Shown here one piece after another: positions 48,776 to 60,735 of a DNA stretch of 64,000 bases. The notes beneath the pieces were generated by a model that had not been told where the DNA came from, searched no databases, and saw only the letters and a list, made by a program, of their open reading frames with translations. The number at the start of each line of letters is the position of its first letter. Position 1 is the stretch's first letter. Source of the DNA: Pyrrhosoma nymphula (lineage: Eukaryota; Arthropoda; Insecta; Odonata; Coenagrionidae); assembly GCA_963573305.1 (NCBI GenBank), contig OY754330.1, positions 21,176,596 through 21,240,595 of the forward strand, read 5' to 3'. The position numbers and the translations under genes are program-made.

Positions 48776-51220
48776 CCTTGTTAATAATGTATACGAATCG
48801 AGCATGCAAAATAAAAGTGAGATTGTGACTGACGATTTGCTTTAAAAGTGATTCGCGGCATAAAGTTTTTTCCTCATCATGTTCTAGTAACACCTTTCAA
48901 ATATTCAATTATGCATTGTGAAGTCAGACGGCATAAGAAAGTTAATAGCAATAAAGCAATACGCTGTACAGAAAACTAAGAAGAATGCTGTCATGAATCA
49001 AGTTTCAAGAATGAGATAAGTTTAGGTGAATGTCAAAATAACCTACAAAAATGGCGTAATTTCCCATAAGGGTTTTCATTGGTTAATGATGGACAAGGGA
49101 TGAAAACATGAAACCAGGCATAAACGTGGCGGCCTCTTTATCACGAGTTAATTTAGCTAATATTATTTTAACTTTACGAATCATTATATGTTTCAATCGT
49201 CATGAATACCACTCAGTTCAGTGTAAACGAGTTCAAGTACCTCATATAGCGTTGGAAAGGGAGAATCATGGATTCTTCTAAAACCTCCGCTTCCAACTCA
49301 GGAAGGTTACCGTCGTCGGAGTTGAATGTAATGCTGGACCCCAGAGGACTCAAGCTTGTGTATCAACCCAGGGTTCACTCCAAAACCCCTCTCTCGCGCA
49401 CTCTCTCCTCCCCGGCTTCCCTTTTTACGGCTGAATCCTTGAACCGCTCCATCTCCCTCCTCACCGCGATTTGTCACGCCCCCCTCCCCGCCACGAAACC
49501 CTGTCCAAACAAACACCCACGTCGAGGCTTAAGGAAGAGCGGCGCCGCTTTCCACTCCCACACCAGGGGGCAGCAACCCCCTCTTATCCCCCTTTCGTTT
49601 CCACGCAAGCTTTCCCCCACTCCCCTCCCAGCAACTGCACCTGACCACTCGCAGGTTTCAACGGCCCTTAGTCCTTCCAACCAGCATCCTCCCCGCTCCA
49701 ACAGACATCATAACGGGAACTGGTTCCTCCCGGTCCCTCTATCATCCCGCGAGGGTCTCGGATCTTTCGGGATCAAAACGGAACGGATACTGTGTGCAAA
49801 CCATCGGGAGGGGATGGAGGGATAATATACGGCAGAGGACCTTTTTCTCTGCCGATACCGCGATATTGTTTCTGCACAGACAACTGAAGGTGACGAATGA
49901 GGATGACGTTTTAATGAGAAATCCTCGGTTGCCATTCACACCAATGGGCGCATTGTGATATTAATCAACACTTTGACACTGTGGATAATGCCATTCACCA
50001 AACATTCGATGAAGATCATGTCGTATAAAAAGATGGGCCAGACTGAGTAATATAGCTTACCCTCGCAAGTGTCTGCTTCACGCCTCTTGATATTCCAATA
50101 ATCCGAAAAGCTACTTTAAACCTACTAAACTGTCTATCATTTTTAACTTCTGTGTATGCATAATAATTTTTAATTCCCTTTGTATTTCTATGTTTTCAAA
50201 TATGTTTGTACTCATTGTTTATGCTTGATACTATGTTGGTTGTTTAAATTCACCACAATTGTAACTGTAATATTGGTGCTCTTAGGGTTATTGTAACTAG
50301 AGCTAACAAATATTTATTCTTTTCTATTCTATTCTACGTTCCAAACACATGTACCCATTAACCAGCATAATTAACCTACTACAATGCCGTATCATGTTCA
50401 ACTTCCATGTATGTTCCAAAGACACATTTTTCCATACCTCCGGGAAGAATCAAGTATCGCCATAAATTTACAAACATTTTCTCATTCTGATGGCGTGTCT
50501 GTGCCACGATTTACACTTTTAATACATCTAATTTAAAAAATTATATCCTATTCCTTTTCCTGCTTTTAATTTTTTTCCTTTCGTTATTTATTCAGCACTT
50601 TGCTTTCCCTCCAAAAAGTCTAATTCCTTTTTGATAAGGTACTTTCGTCATAACGTATTAAAGTCTCACAAAAAACATTTAGAAGCTCTTAGTTGGACCA
50701 AAGCATTATAAAGTCAAGTAGAAGTAATTTTGGCGTTGAAAACATTTTAATAACAAAGGACATTCAAGAAAAAAACACGAACGATGTTGATGGAACGGTT
50801 TAACGCAATCCTTTAATGTAACACTTATTTTTTATAAGCGTTGTCGGTTTTTCCATCTAGTCTCTCCACAGTTTTCGCCCAGTCATTGTCCCCCAGACAA
50901 TACGTCGCCTCCCGTCGGGAGGTTTGTCCGGGGCATTCATTCACCTTTCACCCCGAGTGGGAGCGCCCCTGCCCATAAACCCTACCGTCCCCTCCTCCTC
51001 TCTTCACCTTTCCTTCCCAAATAGCTCTCTCTTGCACGATCCTCTCTCTTCCTCTCCTCGTCCTCCTTCTTTCTCTCCATCCTCGCCATACTGAATCTCG
51101 CCGTGGATTTGACCCTTTCTGCCCCCTTTATTCCCATGATCCACCCTCACCATTCTTCCACCCTCCCCCCCCCGTCCTTCCTCCCTCCCCACTGCCCTCC
51201 TCCGCCTCATATTTATCTCC
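48776..51220. other. Non-coding stretch
   Basis: 49360-49720 and 50880-51210 are C/T-rich; the 185-aa plus ORF at 49268-49825 is S/P/L/R-rich and overlaps antisense ORFs, with no domain. 50040-50340 is a T-rich tract ending in TTCTATTCTATTCTA, possibly a retroelement tail. Confidence 0.45.
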
Positions 51221-51888
51221 AACTAGCTGAATTTCCCAGCCTTGCTCGGGATCACACTTCCCTCATAACTCATCACATAAGAAGAGAACCGATTGAAAAA
51301 ATGAGCAACTTTATTCTTTCGGGTATCTGACAAAACAAACTTTAACTCTCTTATCTCGAGTGAAAGTAGTTTTAAAAAGCAAAAAAATAAACCAATGCAC
51401 AAAACCCAATGCTTAGCACTCCTAATCACCCTACCTAAGCAAAATGAATGTTAAATGCGTTAAAGACCAAAATCTGGCTGTCAAGGAAATATGCTATTGT
51501 TGATTTCAGAGAAAAATGTGCGCTCTTGCAGGCGAAAACGCGACATTCAGACAAATACGAATTGGAAAAGATAATTGATTGAAGGAATAATAAACGCCAT
51601 TCTTTCAGCCATTTGATAAAAAAATTCCAACCCTCTATCTTGAGCGGAAGTAATTTTAAAAAGTAAAAAATGAAACCACTGCATAAAACCCCATGCGTAG
51701 CGTAGACCAAAAAAGAGCCCCTTTTTGAACCATTTGGGGCCCTATGATCTTTTTAAAATAGCCTATAATTTTTCTCCTGTCTTGAACTATTGGTATTCAA
51801 GATTTCAGCGCGATCTGAGTACAACTGTAGGTTTTTATAAAAGACAGACAGACAAACAGACACACTTTTTTATATATAAGATATAGAT
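51221..51888 (+). mobile_element. Composite repeat with a retroelement-like start and end
   Basis: It begins AACTAGCTGAATTTCCCAGC (then CTTGCTCGGG) and ends with GACAGACAGACAAACAGACA, then TATATATAAGATATAGAT. As I recall, this start-and-tail pattern is seen in abundant insect repeats, but I cannot give the family. Inside, a segment at ~51308-51415 (ATTCTTTCGGGTATCTGA to CCCAATGCTTAGC) is repeated diverged at ~51599-51701 (ATTCTTTCAGCCATTTGA to CCCCATGCGTAGC), i.e. an internal duplication. Low-complexity C/T-rich DNA lies on both sides. Confidence 0.6.
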
Positions 51889-54800
51889 TCCCGACACTCG
51901 CACTCCTCCGCTTCCCTTCCCTCCTCTCACTCACTTATCCACCTCCTCTTTCAGTTCTTTCTTTTCCTTCCCCTCCTCCCACTGCCGCCTCAATGGACTC
52001 CCTCCAAGCTCTATCTCTCTATCTATCTATACGCCACACCCTTAACCCTCTCACTCCACCCATACATTCTCTCATCTCAGCCTCTTCACTTCATCCCCAA
52101 CGCATCCTCGTACCCATACCACCCCCTAAACGACCGCACATTCGTCCGCAAGCTCCAACCTTCTGGGTGGGGCACAGAATACTCTCCATCTTGAGCAGGC
52201 GCCCTCCTCTGAATCTTCTCCACCACCCTCCTACACATCTTCATGCATCCTACACTCGCCCTTCCTTCCCAATTGTATATCTGCTGGAAAAGTCATGGAA
52301 TTCCGGCCACAATGTTCCACGCCATAGCAACTAAACGATGAAACTTTATATCATATGTATCAATAGAGGTCGTTCAGTCCGACTGAGCGATTTACTCGAT
52401 ATTATCATGAGGTTAACTCTTCTCCGGCTGACATAGGACAATTGTTTCTTCCCCTTAACTCTGTTTATCACAACTCTTTAAATGCTTTAAATGCTATGCT
52501 TTAAATGCTTCCTCCCTCGAAATCACTACATTCATATCTGTTGTTTCAAATTCCTACATACTTTTATACTCTCCACCACCCAACTTTTTTACCCCTCCGT
52601 AAGAAATAGTGTGCTTTAAGCCGCGGTAGAAGACTACAAAGGCAAGCCGGCTGAAGGAGTTCTCACAAGGGCAAATACTTCACCAGCAGCAGATAAGAGT
52701 ACATATTACGCTCGTAATCCACATGGGTTAATAATATTACGCTCGTAATCTCATGCAGTAATCTCGTCGCGAGTAAGGACCGTGGACAATGAGACAATGA
52801 AGCATTTCCGGCATGTGTTCCTGAAAACTTTTATGAACCCTCTCAACTCTTTCTTAGAGGTCTCTGCAGCAAAATCGAAGTGACTGGAGTTGATTGTTTG
52901 AATCTAAAATAAAACTGTAAACGCTTCCGTTCACTTATATGATGGGATATTGAACTGGATTGCTTGTTATGTCCTTAACACGATATTTTTAAAGTTACTC
53001 ATATTAACTGGGAAAATAACTGCTGAACATTTTGTGCCTGAATCTCGATCAATCTTTGTTGTCAGCAACTCCCGTGTGGTATTTTCTGCACTTATTAATA
53101 TTTAAACGACTTTTGAAGAAGAGTAAAAAAACAATCCCATGAAATACCGAACTATTACGCCAAAGCTATGATAACAGATTTATTCTTCCTCTACGGTTAA
53201 GTCATAGGGTACGCAATCCAACTTCTGAAATATTATCTTCATTCCTGATACATCAACAGGAGGTATTTTCGAGTGTAATTTTATCTCGTATTTTCTCTCA
53301 TTCCCGAGATAGCTGCAATCCGCATTCAGCCTTTCCCTCTATAGGGTTTAAAACCGCAAACGTCATAAACAACGGAGTCCGCGTAAAACGTAGAGACTCC
53401 ACTTTCCCTCGTGCCTCAATTTAAGCACCGACTACTCCGGAGCGATATAAACTTGCAGCGCAGCAATTGTTGCCACTTTAAATGTTGAAAACAAACTCCT
53501 CCCACTCTCTCCTGCTCCCGTAACGCTCAATTACAGCTTTTACGATGCACAGTTAACACCACCGGGAGTGGTTGGAATACTCGTGCTAACTCAGCAACCC
53601 CTTTCCCCAAATAACTCAATTCCCACGCCTTCCCAACCACCCTCGCTTATCAGCAAGAGGGAGGGCACCCCTGCTTTTAAGGCCTTCAACCCCCATTCCC
53701 TCCCCACTGACACAGCATTACGGGTGTCAAATATAGTTCTAGCTCCGAAACTGAATACCACATTCACGATTTTTGCCAGGAATTGGATTGCAACATTATC
53801 AATGGTTCCATTCAGTTTAAAAAAACATTACCATTTTTGGTAATGTTCCGGAAAGGAACACCATAAATGAGGATGATATAAGCGACAAGATTGGTGTAAG
53901 TTATATTGCGTTTTAAACACCGTGTTTTATATAGTATGGTTAGCGTTTTCAGAGCCCTTCCATTCCTTTTTCCTATAACACCTAACGAAGCATCATAAGA
54001 AATGACAACAAAAACCAACATTAATTCGCACCAACTGTCACATGTATAACTTCAAGGAAGATTGAAAAAAAACTGATGAACTGAATTAAGAACCACCGAG
54101 TTCCAGCATTACTTTCGACACAATATCATCATTTTTACTATTTACTCAAACTGGAAGCATCCGAAATAGGTAAAGGAGTAACAGACGAACTGGAGGCTAA
54201 TGTTTATAATTTACAAAATGAGGATTAAGGGAGAAGGAAAATTTTCTGCAACATCTGTTATGCAAAGCTAACACCTGTAACAATATTTCTGATTATTCAA
54301 TTACTAAATGAGTGAAGGATCAATAATATTACATAAAAACTCAAATGAAAGACGCCCATCCGGCAGCTATGTGCTAAAATGCTCAAACGATTTTAAGGGA
54401 GAATTCAGATTATTATAATTACGTAAAACGTTTAAGATAATTCTAAGAATAGCAATTTTAAAAAATGAGAACGCGATATGCTTCACCAATACAGATATGT
54501 TCATATAAGCCAATGATTAATTGAAAAACGTCTTACATGCATTGGAACTATTTCTAAAAATTTCTACTGAGCTATTCATTTAGAAAATGGCATCAGTTAT
54601 GTTTTGTTGAAGGAGGTGGAAGGGTAGAACTCTCTGAGTCACGAGGCATTAAGCATTTGTTCTACCAGAGAGAAAAGTGGGGTGGAGCCCTGCGTGGATT
54701 GAGTCACAATTTGATCTCTGGGAGGAAAAGCAAGAACCCACTTCACGTGTCTTCAAGGTAAACTTCGCCCTTTTCGACGAATAACGAAAAATGAGCGTCA

Positions 54801-55795
54801 ACTCCATTAGGACATCACTCTCTCTTCAACTCTCTGAGTTCCGGGGAAAACTGCCGAGTCCATGTTTTCATTCATAACTAGAAAGATCCCGTCCCGTGGT
54901 GGAGGATGGGGTGTTCACTCTATTCCAAATCCTCTCACCCACCACCCCCAAAGCCCCCTCCCCCACCCCCAACACACGCAAAATCTAAAACTCCACCCCC
55001 CAACGAATGCAAACCCGACCCACCCTTCCCTTACTCTCTTCTCCCCCCCCCCCACGACGCACATGACTATCCTAACCAAAGCAGGGCGAGTTGCTAAGCT
55101 TCCCCCCTCCGCCCGCCCCCCCCTCCCTCCCAGCAAGAGGCAACGACCGATCTCGCACGCTCCCTGTTCGGATGTTTATTCTGCATCTCCCTGAATCACT
55201 CTCTCCCTCTCTCACCCCCTCCTCTCTCTTCCTCCCCCATTCGTCCTTTCCATGTTCCGCCACTTCCGAAAAAGTTAAGCCCCATCCCCTGCCATACCCT
55301 CGCCCCCCTCCCTTATTCCTCCCATCCTTACTCGTATTCCGCCTACCTCCTCTCTCTCCCACTCCTTCATTTCCCTTCATCTTCTCCTTCTTCCAGCCAT
55401 TCCTCCTTTTCCCGCGTGGCCTTTCCGCTGTGATTCCCCCACGTTCCACCTCGGACGCCTTGCAGGGGCTCCGATACACTGCGGCAAAGCGTGGACGAGA
55501 GTCGTTTCAAAGCACTCCGAGGCTGACTTTGAAACGAACAGAGAAGAAAATGGAAACATCCGGGTACGCCGAGTGCAAAGAGGAAGTTTATGACTGAACA
55601 GACGGGCAAAAAACGCCAGAAAGGGGTCCAAGATTCAAAAAAGGAACTGCGAGCATAGCAAACACACTTTGAGAGTATTTTACAGCAGCTCCAACTTTTG
55701 AATAGGAAAAAGAAATAGAGCGAGGATACACTATCAAAGCATTACCTACCATACTTAACCAACTTTACTGGACCTTGAAAGCGATAATTTAACCA
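51889..55795. other. Non-coding stretch
   Basis: 51895-52260 and 54900-55440 are C/T-rich and give P/S/H-rich ORFs up to 168 aa in overlapping frames, without domains. A palindromic ATTACGCTCGTAAT occurs twice at 52705-52750. A hairpin AACATTACCA-TTTT-TGGTAATGTT lies at 53824-53847. TTTAAATGC occurs three times near 52475-52510. The rest is AT-rich. Confidence 0.5.
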
Positions 55796-55811
55796 CCAAA
55801 CCTAAAGTTGA
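55796..55811 (+). repeat. 14-bp direct repeat, left copy, flanking the hammerhead-like element
   Basis: AAACCTAAAGTTGA near here recurs at 56177-56190 and likely marks the target-site duplication of the element between. Confidence 0.65.
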
Positions 55812-56176
55812 ATGAAAAAACATGCGCTTGGTTATGATTCCAAAATTTATTTGAAACAACACGACCTAGGTTTCGGCATATCATGCCATCATCAGGCACA
55901 AGCAGTTGGGTGGCTTACACTTATATAGGTATCCATAGGTGGAGGGGGGGATTTGAAAACAAGGAGGATGGGGAGCATAGGAGTAACGGAAAAGGCTGTT
56001 TGTGAAAAGATTCGGTGGCCTTGGGAATTTTTGCGTCAGAAAAGTAAAAAAAAAAACTATGGGGAGGGGGGTGAAGAAATAGTTGTTTCTAATAAAGTGT
56101 GGAATCATAAAAAAGTGCTTGTTTTTTCATTCATTATGAATGAGTTCGACTGAGTAACGCCAGAGAAAGTTTCCTA
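55810..56176 (-). mobile_element. Inverted-repeat element with a hammerhead-like core
   Basis: Inverted repeats 55810-55860 and 56082-56132 match at about 44 of 51 positions (GAATGAAAAAACA.GC.CTT, then TTATGATTCCA, TTTATT and GAAACAAC). The hammerhead-like core lies just inside the left repeat and reads on the minus strand. Fourteen-bp direct repeats (AAACCTAAAGTTGA) flank the whole; about 45 bp separate the right arm from the right direct repeat. Nothing inside codes for a known protein. I infer a short, non-autonomous retroelement related to Penelope-like elements or retrozymes. Confidence 0.6.
55863..55895 (-). ncRNA. Hammerhead-ribozyme-like core, candidate
   Basis: On the minus strand CTGATGA (complement of 55889-55895) is followed by one extra T. 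Stem II is GGCAT/ATGCC with a 3-base loop (55875-55887). GAAA follows (55871-55874), then ACC-TA-GGT as a minimal stem III (55864-55871) and C as the cleavage-site base (55863). The motif order and the A-U closing pair fit a minimal hammerhead; a 2-base stem III loop would require dimeric folding, as reported for Penelope-type motifs. The adjacent bases form only a weak, wobble-rich stem I. Confidence 0.45.
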
Positions 56177-56191
56177 TAAACCTAAAGTTGA

Positions 56192-56971
56192 TATACCTTG
56201 TCACATAATTTATTTCCACAAAAAAATCAAGAGATAGACCAAGTCTACAATGCGTATTACCTATATAGAAGGGAGGGGAGGTATTAAATGAAGAAAAGAG
56301 GGACGTGAAATCAAATAACTGGAGCCTGGTTAGCAATTTTGGAAATTATTTATGAAATTAGTTGGCTGAACCGCAAAGATTTAATGCTACTCATTTTAAA
56401 CGTTTTTTTAAGTGGGAACGACACGACTGAGTTATCACTTTTACATCATTCGTTTGATTGGAAAAGAAAAAGTAATTTTAGCAATAGTTTCTCTATGAGA
56501 TCTTCACCACTATCAAATTCATAATAAAGATTTTTATCACGGCTTACAATTAGCATGGAAATAAAAAATTAGGGCAACAAAGCTTCTTTCACCTCATTTT
56601 GTCGAATCAGTAATGCATTAATGCAAGTCAGGTTGGCTAAATATATTATACCAAATTGTATGCCTTATCAATTGCGCAATTTAAAAGGAATGGCAGAAAT
56701 TAAGAAAAAGGTCAAATAATGGTTAATTAACGAAATTAAGAACTTGTAATCCCTTACAATTGGGCACTATATTTATGAATCTGTTATACTTATGTAATCA
56801 CTTGTGTACTCATTTGACGTATGTAATTACAATATATTGTTATACTATGGCAAATATATTCATGTTACAAGTTTGTGGATTTCTTTTTAATGACATTTGT
56901 TTTGATTTTTGTTTATATTGTAATATTATTTTTCTACTGTGTAACATGCCGCTTGTATGAATACAATGGAA
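56192..56971. other. AT-rich stretch, probably part of a retroelement 3' region near its end
   Basis: Strongly AT-rich with TGTAATTAC and TTATATTG strings. The ORF at 56760-56960 (66 aa, C/F/L/Y-rich) is likely chance. No gene seen. Confidence 0.5.
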
Positions 56972-57042
56972 CCTTCTGACAAGCCATGTGGCTTAGAAGG
57001 ACCTGACTTTTAAATGCAATAAAGGCAATTAATTAATTAATA
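56972..57042 (+). mobile_element. LINE/SINE-like 3' end (stem-loop, AATAAA, simple tail)
   Basis: The hairpin CCTTCT-GAC-AAGCC-ATGT-GGCTT-AGAAGG spans 56972-57000, with 6+5 paired bases and one 3-base bulge. Then come AATAAA (57018-57023) and a simple-sequence tail ATTAATTAATTAAT (57028-57042). A 3' stem-loop before a short-repeat tail is typical of several non-LTR retrotransposons. A gene 3' UTR is the alternative, but no coding region is visible upstream. Confidence 0.55.
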
Positions 57043-60000
57043 TTATTTCAAAGAATACTGAATCCACTTTTACGCCTTTGCTGACATATATATTTGAGTA
57101 GAAGGGGTTATTAAAAGTTCAAGAACATTTTTGTTTTTAATTTTTTAGATTAAAGGAAACGGAGGAGGAAGGAAGGAGGAAGTATCCATTGAATTACCTT
57201 ACTTCTATTTCGAAAAACTGTTCTCCAGTATAATAAAACAACCCTCTCTCAATAATCTATGACTTATCTCGACCAATTATTTACGGATACGCAATGTCAG
57301 TTAAACTTTCCCTGTAAGAGCACTTTTATCCTGGAGAGGTCAAAATAAAAGAAAACACAAGGATTTTTGATCATATTTTCCGATTATTTTCCTGGAAATT
57401 TCTGCCGCAGTCATCGTGACAGCAGCTTACAGCTAGTCAAAAATCTCATTTTCCTGAGTGCCTCCCATCCAAAGTCGTACGTCAAAAATACCACGATCTC
57501 CATTTTTAGTTTTAAACAACGCTGCCTGGACGCTCAGAGGAGTCGGGTACGGGCGTCTCGAGGAATGATAGCGCATAAAGGTGAAGGCAAAAGTCAACGA
57601 CCCCTCGCTAGACTTCATGTAAGTTTTAGACGATCAGACTCGGTAAAACCTAAATTGGAACCCAACTAAAAGTTCAGGGAACAAAGTCGCTGCGGAGGAA
57701 AGACGCCAGAAGTACGAAATTATGTTCAAAACTGGCATTGAGCTCTTATCAATTCCTTGAGAAATGTTAAAAAATGTTCATAAAAATAAAGAAATTTAGC
57801 ATACTTATAAGAGTAAGTTAAGTTATTTTCTATTTGAAATTCATTGATTATTATTTATATATTATTACTCCATTTTCTATTAAATGCATAATCTTTGATT
57901 ATCCTTCCCGTTACCAAGACCATATTACGTGCGAAATACTGGCTGGAATATATAAACAACCACTGATTGCTACAACACGATCATCATTATTTTCTATAGG
58001 ATTAAATACTCATACCTTAAAAAAAATAAGTGTCCATTATAGTGAAATTGGCAAAGCTTACCGGGAAAAGTGAAATACTTATTTTTATTTAATTTCCCAT
58101 ACTTCGCTCGAAAAGCTATCATTTCAAATAACAGCGTCTCTACTAGGAATGACTTAGGTAGGTATGAATGAAGATAATGACAAATAACGAACTTTATTTT
58201 GCATCCCCATCTGTTAGTCCAGCTAAAGAAACTCTGTAGGCACCTCTTTTGAACTCGTTAATCTAGTTCGTATTTGCTTTCTAATAATAAATATTTTCAT
58301 CACCTTTTTCCGCTAGAACTCAAACTTTCTTAAAAATTCAATAACAATTTTGCACAGCTCAAATGCTACACAAATGCATTTCAAGAAAACAGTCATTCGC
58401 TGAAAATGCTCACCCTACATTACTTTGACTAAATTTATCTTTTGCGGAATTCGAAGAACGATAGGAATATGAGAGGCTTTAATTCAAGAAACTAGAAGGA
58501 CTTACTTGAATTAAATTTAACTTCAGGAGTATTTTTTTCACTCGCTGGGAAAGAACATGGCATCAAACATTTTTTCCCCTTGGAATAATTTGGCAGCGAA
58601 AGTTGTGCCACGTTTCCAAAATCGATCAAATTGGACTCGATAATCTTAAATTAGTATTAAATTAAGGGTATTAAATTAATTGCCAAAATTTAAATTTAAA
58701 TTATGAAAATAAAAACAATTGAGTTATTATGGAGGGCAAGTTTGTTCACACAACAATTGTAATTCTCACTTAAAACAGACACCAGCAAGATTTGCTAGTG
58801 ATATAAAATAAATCTCTTTTTATATTAATCTGTGTCCGTGAGTTGAGTTAATTAGTTAAAATAATAAAACTCAATAGATAATCGAGCGATTTCACGAACT
58901 TGGTGGCATGCAATTGGGAGGTACACGGAAAATAAAAATTAGTCCCGCTACGATGCCTCGAACACAATCTTTATTAAGTATTTAAACGGTGTCGAGAAAT
59001 TAGGAGAACGGCGAGGGATCGACGTGACGCCGGTGTTTGTAGGGAGGGCCGATTGGTGAGGGTGAACGGTGGGGAACGGCGTTGGAGCTGGGGTGAGGGG
59101 TGGCGCACGGCCGAAAACATTTCGAGCAGAGCAGGGCGGCTTTAGGGTGACCGTAACCTTGAAACGGAGAGGGTGGGGGGACGTGCAGGGGTAAGGGGGG
59201 AGTGGGAGGGGAAGGGGACGGAGGAGGAGGGGAAGGCCCGAGCCCTCCCTCCCACGGCGCCCTCTCGGCAATCGACATGGCGTCGCGGCGCCAAATAAAC
59301 CATTCCAGACGAACACGCCTAAGGGGGCCGGCGGCGGCGGTTCACACGCAAATTAACCCGATGCTCTGGGAGGCTCATGACTGTAAACAGGGATGGAGCG
59401 AATACGGGTGTTTGCGTGGCAAGTTAGGAAGCTAATGAAATGAGAAATCTTTCAGTTCTCGGGGGCAAGGAGATGATTTTTTTTCACCCGAATGCCTCGT
59501 TACGCATTGGATTGATGGAAAAGGAAAAAAAATAAAAATATTAGCTTTCTGAACATTTTTCAAAAGTTTTGGTGATTTCAAACTTTTTTTCACTCAACAG
59601 CTCCCCCATATGTCGAAAATATGTTAAAAATTACCAATATTTTACGTCAGACGGAAACATTAATTTTCGGATTACCTTCAGCGAAAAAACACATAAGGTT
59701 GGTTACTAACACATTATACTAACCGGATAAGGAAATAACTAATGCAATTAATAAATAAACAACGATTCTAACAGCAAGAAATTTTGATAGACATAAAAAA
59801 TATAATACTGATTAAATTCAATGACGCCAAGATCATTCCTATCCTCACAAACGAGTAATTGAATTTGATAACGAAAATGCATTTTTCAAAGACGACACAT
59901 TTTGTGATAAAAATACGTTAGAAACTCTTAACTTCCCAGAAAAATTCTTTAAATCTGACATGTCCATGCATTATATTTGGACAAAAATGTTTCGGAATTG

Positions 60001-60420
60001 AATGCATTGTCGGAAGTAATGGTAACAAATCGATGGGATTGATTGCCACTTCATAAAAGCAACATTTACTGATTTTGGTAATTATTCTACTTTTAAACAT
60101 CTAAATACGGCTAATTGTATTCTACCAAAACTTATTACTACTAAAAATTTTAATATTCTTCACTGTTCATAGTGAAAATAATGTATATATCTCCTATCCG
60201 AAAGAAAATATCATGAAAGAAGAGAGAAAACATTTTACCGGTAAGTATTCTTAACCAAGAGACTCATGGTTAGGAATGAGAAGGCATCAAAAATTAGGCA
60301 TTAAGTTTTAAAATAAATTATATAGACTCTTTGACGAATTGAATTTGGCAAGTTCGATAAAATGTGTTCATTTTTAAAACGCTAATTTAGAGTGTATTGC
60401 AAAATAAAGGTTTTTAAGGG
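57043..60420. other. AT-rich stretch with a GC-rich block 59000-59370
   Basis: 57100-58900 is AT-rich with no gene seen. 59000-59370 is GC- and purine-rich and carries ORFs on both strands (P/T/R-rich, up to 122 aa), no domain. 59450-60420 is AT-rich. Confidence 0.5.
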
Positions 60421-60424
60421 CGCG

Positions 60425-60735
60425 GGCGCGTGGTGGCCTAGGGCGCTTGGCTACTGATCGAAGGGTCCCGGGTTCAAATCCGGGTGAAGCCTTTGGACGA
60501 CCCCAAACAAAAAAAATCCTCGGAGTGCGAGGTGGCCCAGGGAAAGGAACTGGCCCCCCTACCCTGAATGTGTGAAATTCACACGCCTGTGGCTTAGTCC
60601 GGGGTGAGCTCTATTCTCAACTATCCAAACTAACCTTCTGGTTGAATCACTTACAAATACGATCTAAATTACTTGAGTGAAGGGTAGGTTAACGAGGCCT
60701 AAATGGGATGAGATACCATAATCAATGACAATTTA
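60425..60735 (+). mobile_element. tRNA-derived SINE
   Basis: An A-box-like TGGCCTAGGGCGC (60434-60446) and a B box GGTTCAAATCC (60471-60481) are spaced as in a tRNA. The T-stem has one mismatch and there is no matching acceptor stem, so it is not a tRNA gene. The non-tRNA body contains ACCCCAAACAAAAAAAATCC, a GTGTGAAATTCACAC palindrome (~60569-60583) and TGTGGCTTAGTCCGGGGTGA. The 3' end near 60735 is uncertain and no target duplication was found. Confidence 0.7.

Noticed and set aside
49268..49825. 185-aa plus-strand ORF
   Set aside because: S/P/L/R-rich with antisense overlaps in a C-rich block; no domain or splice context.
60430..60492. True tRNA gene
   Set aside because: No acceptor stem, a mismatch in the T-stem, and a SINE-like body follows.
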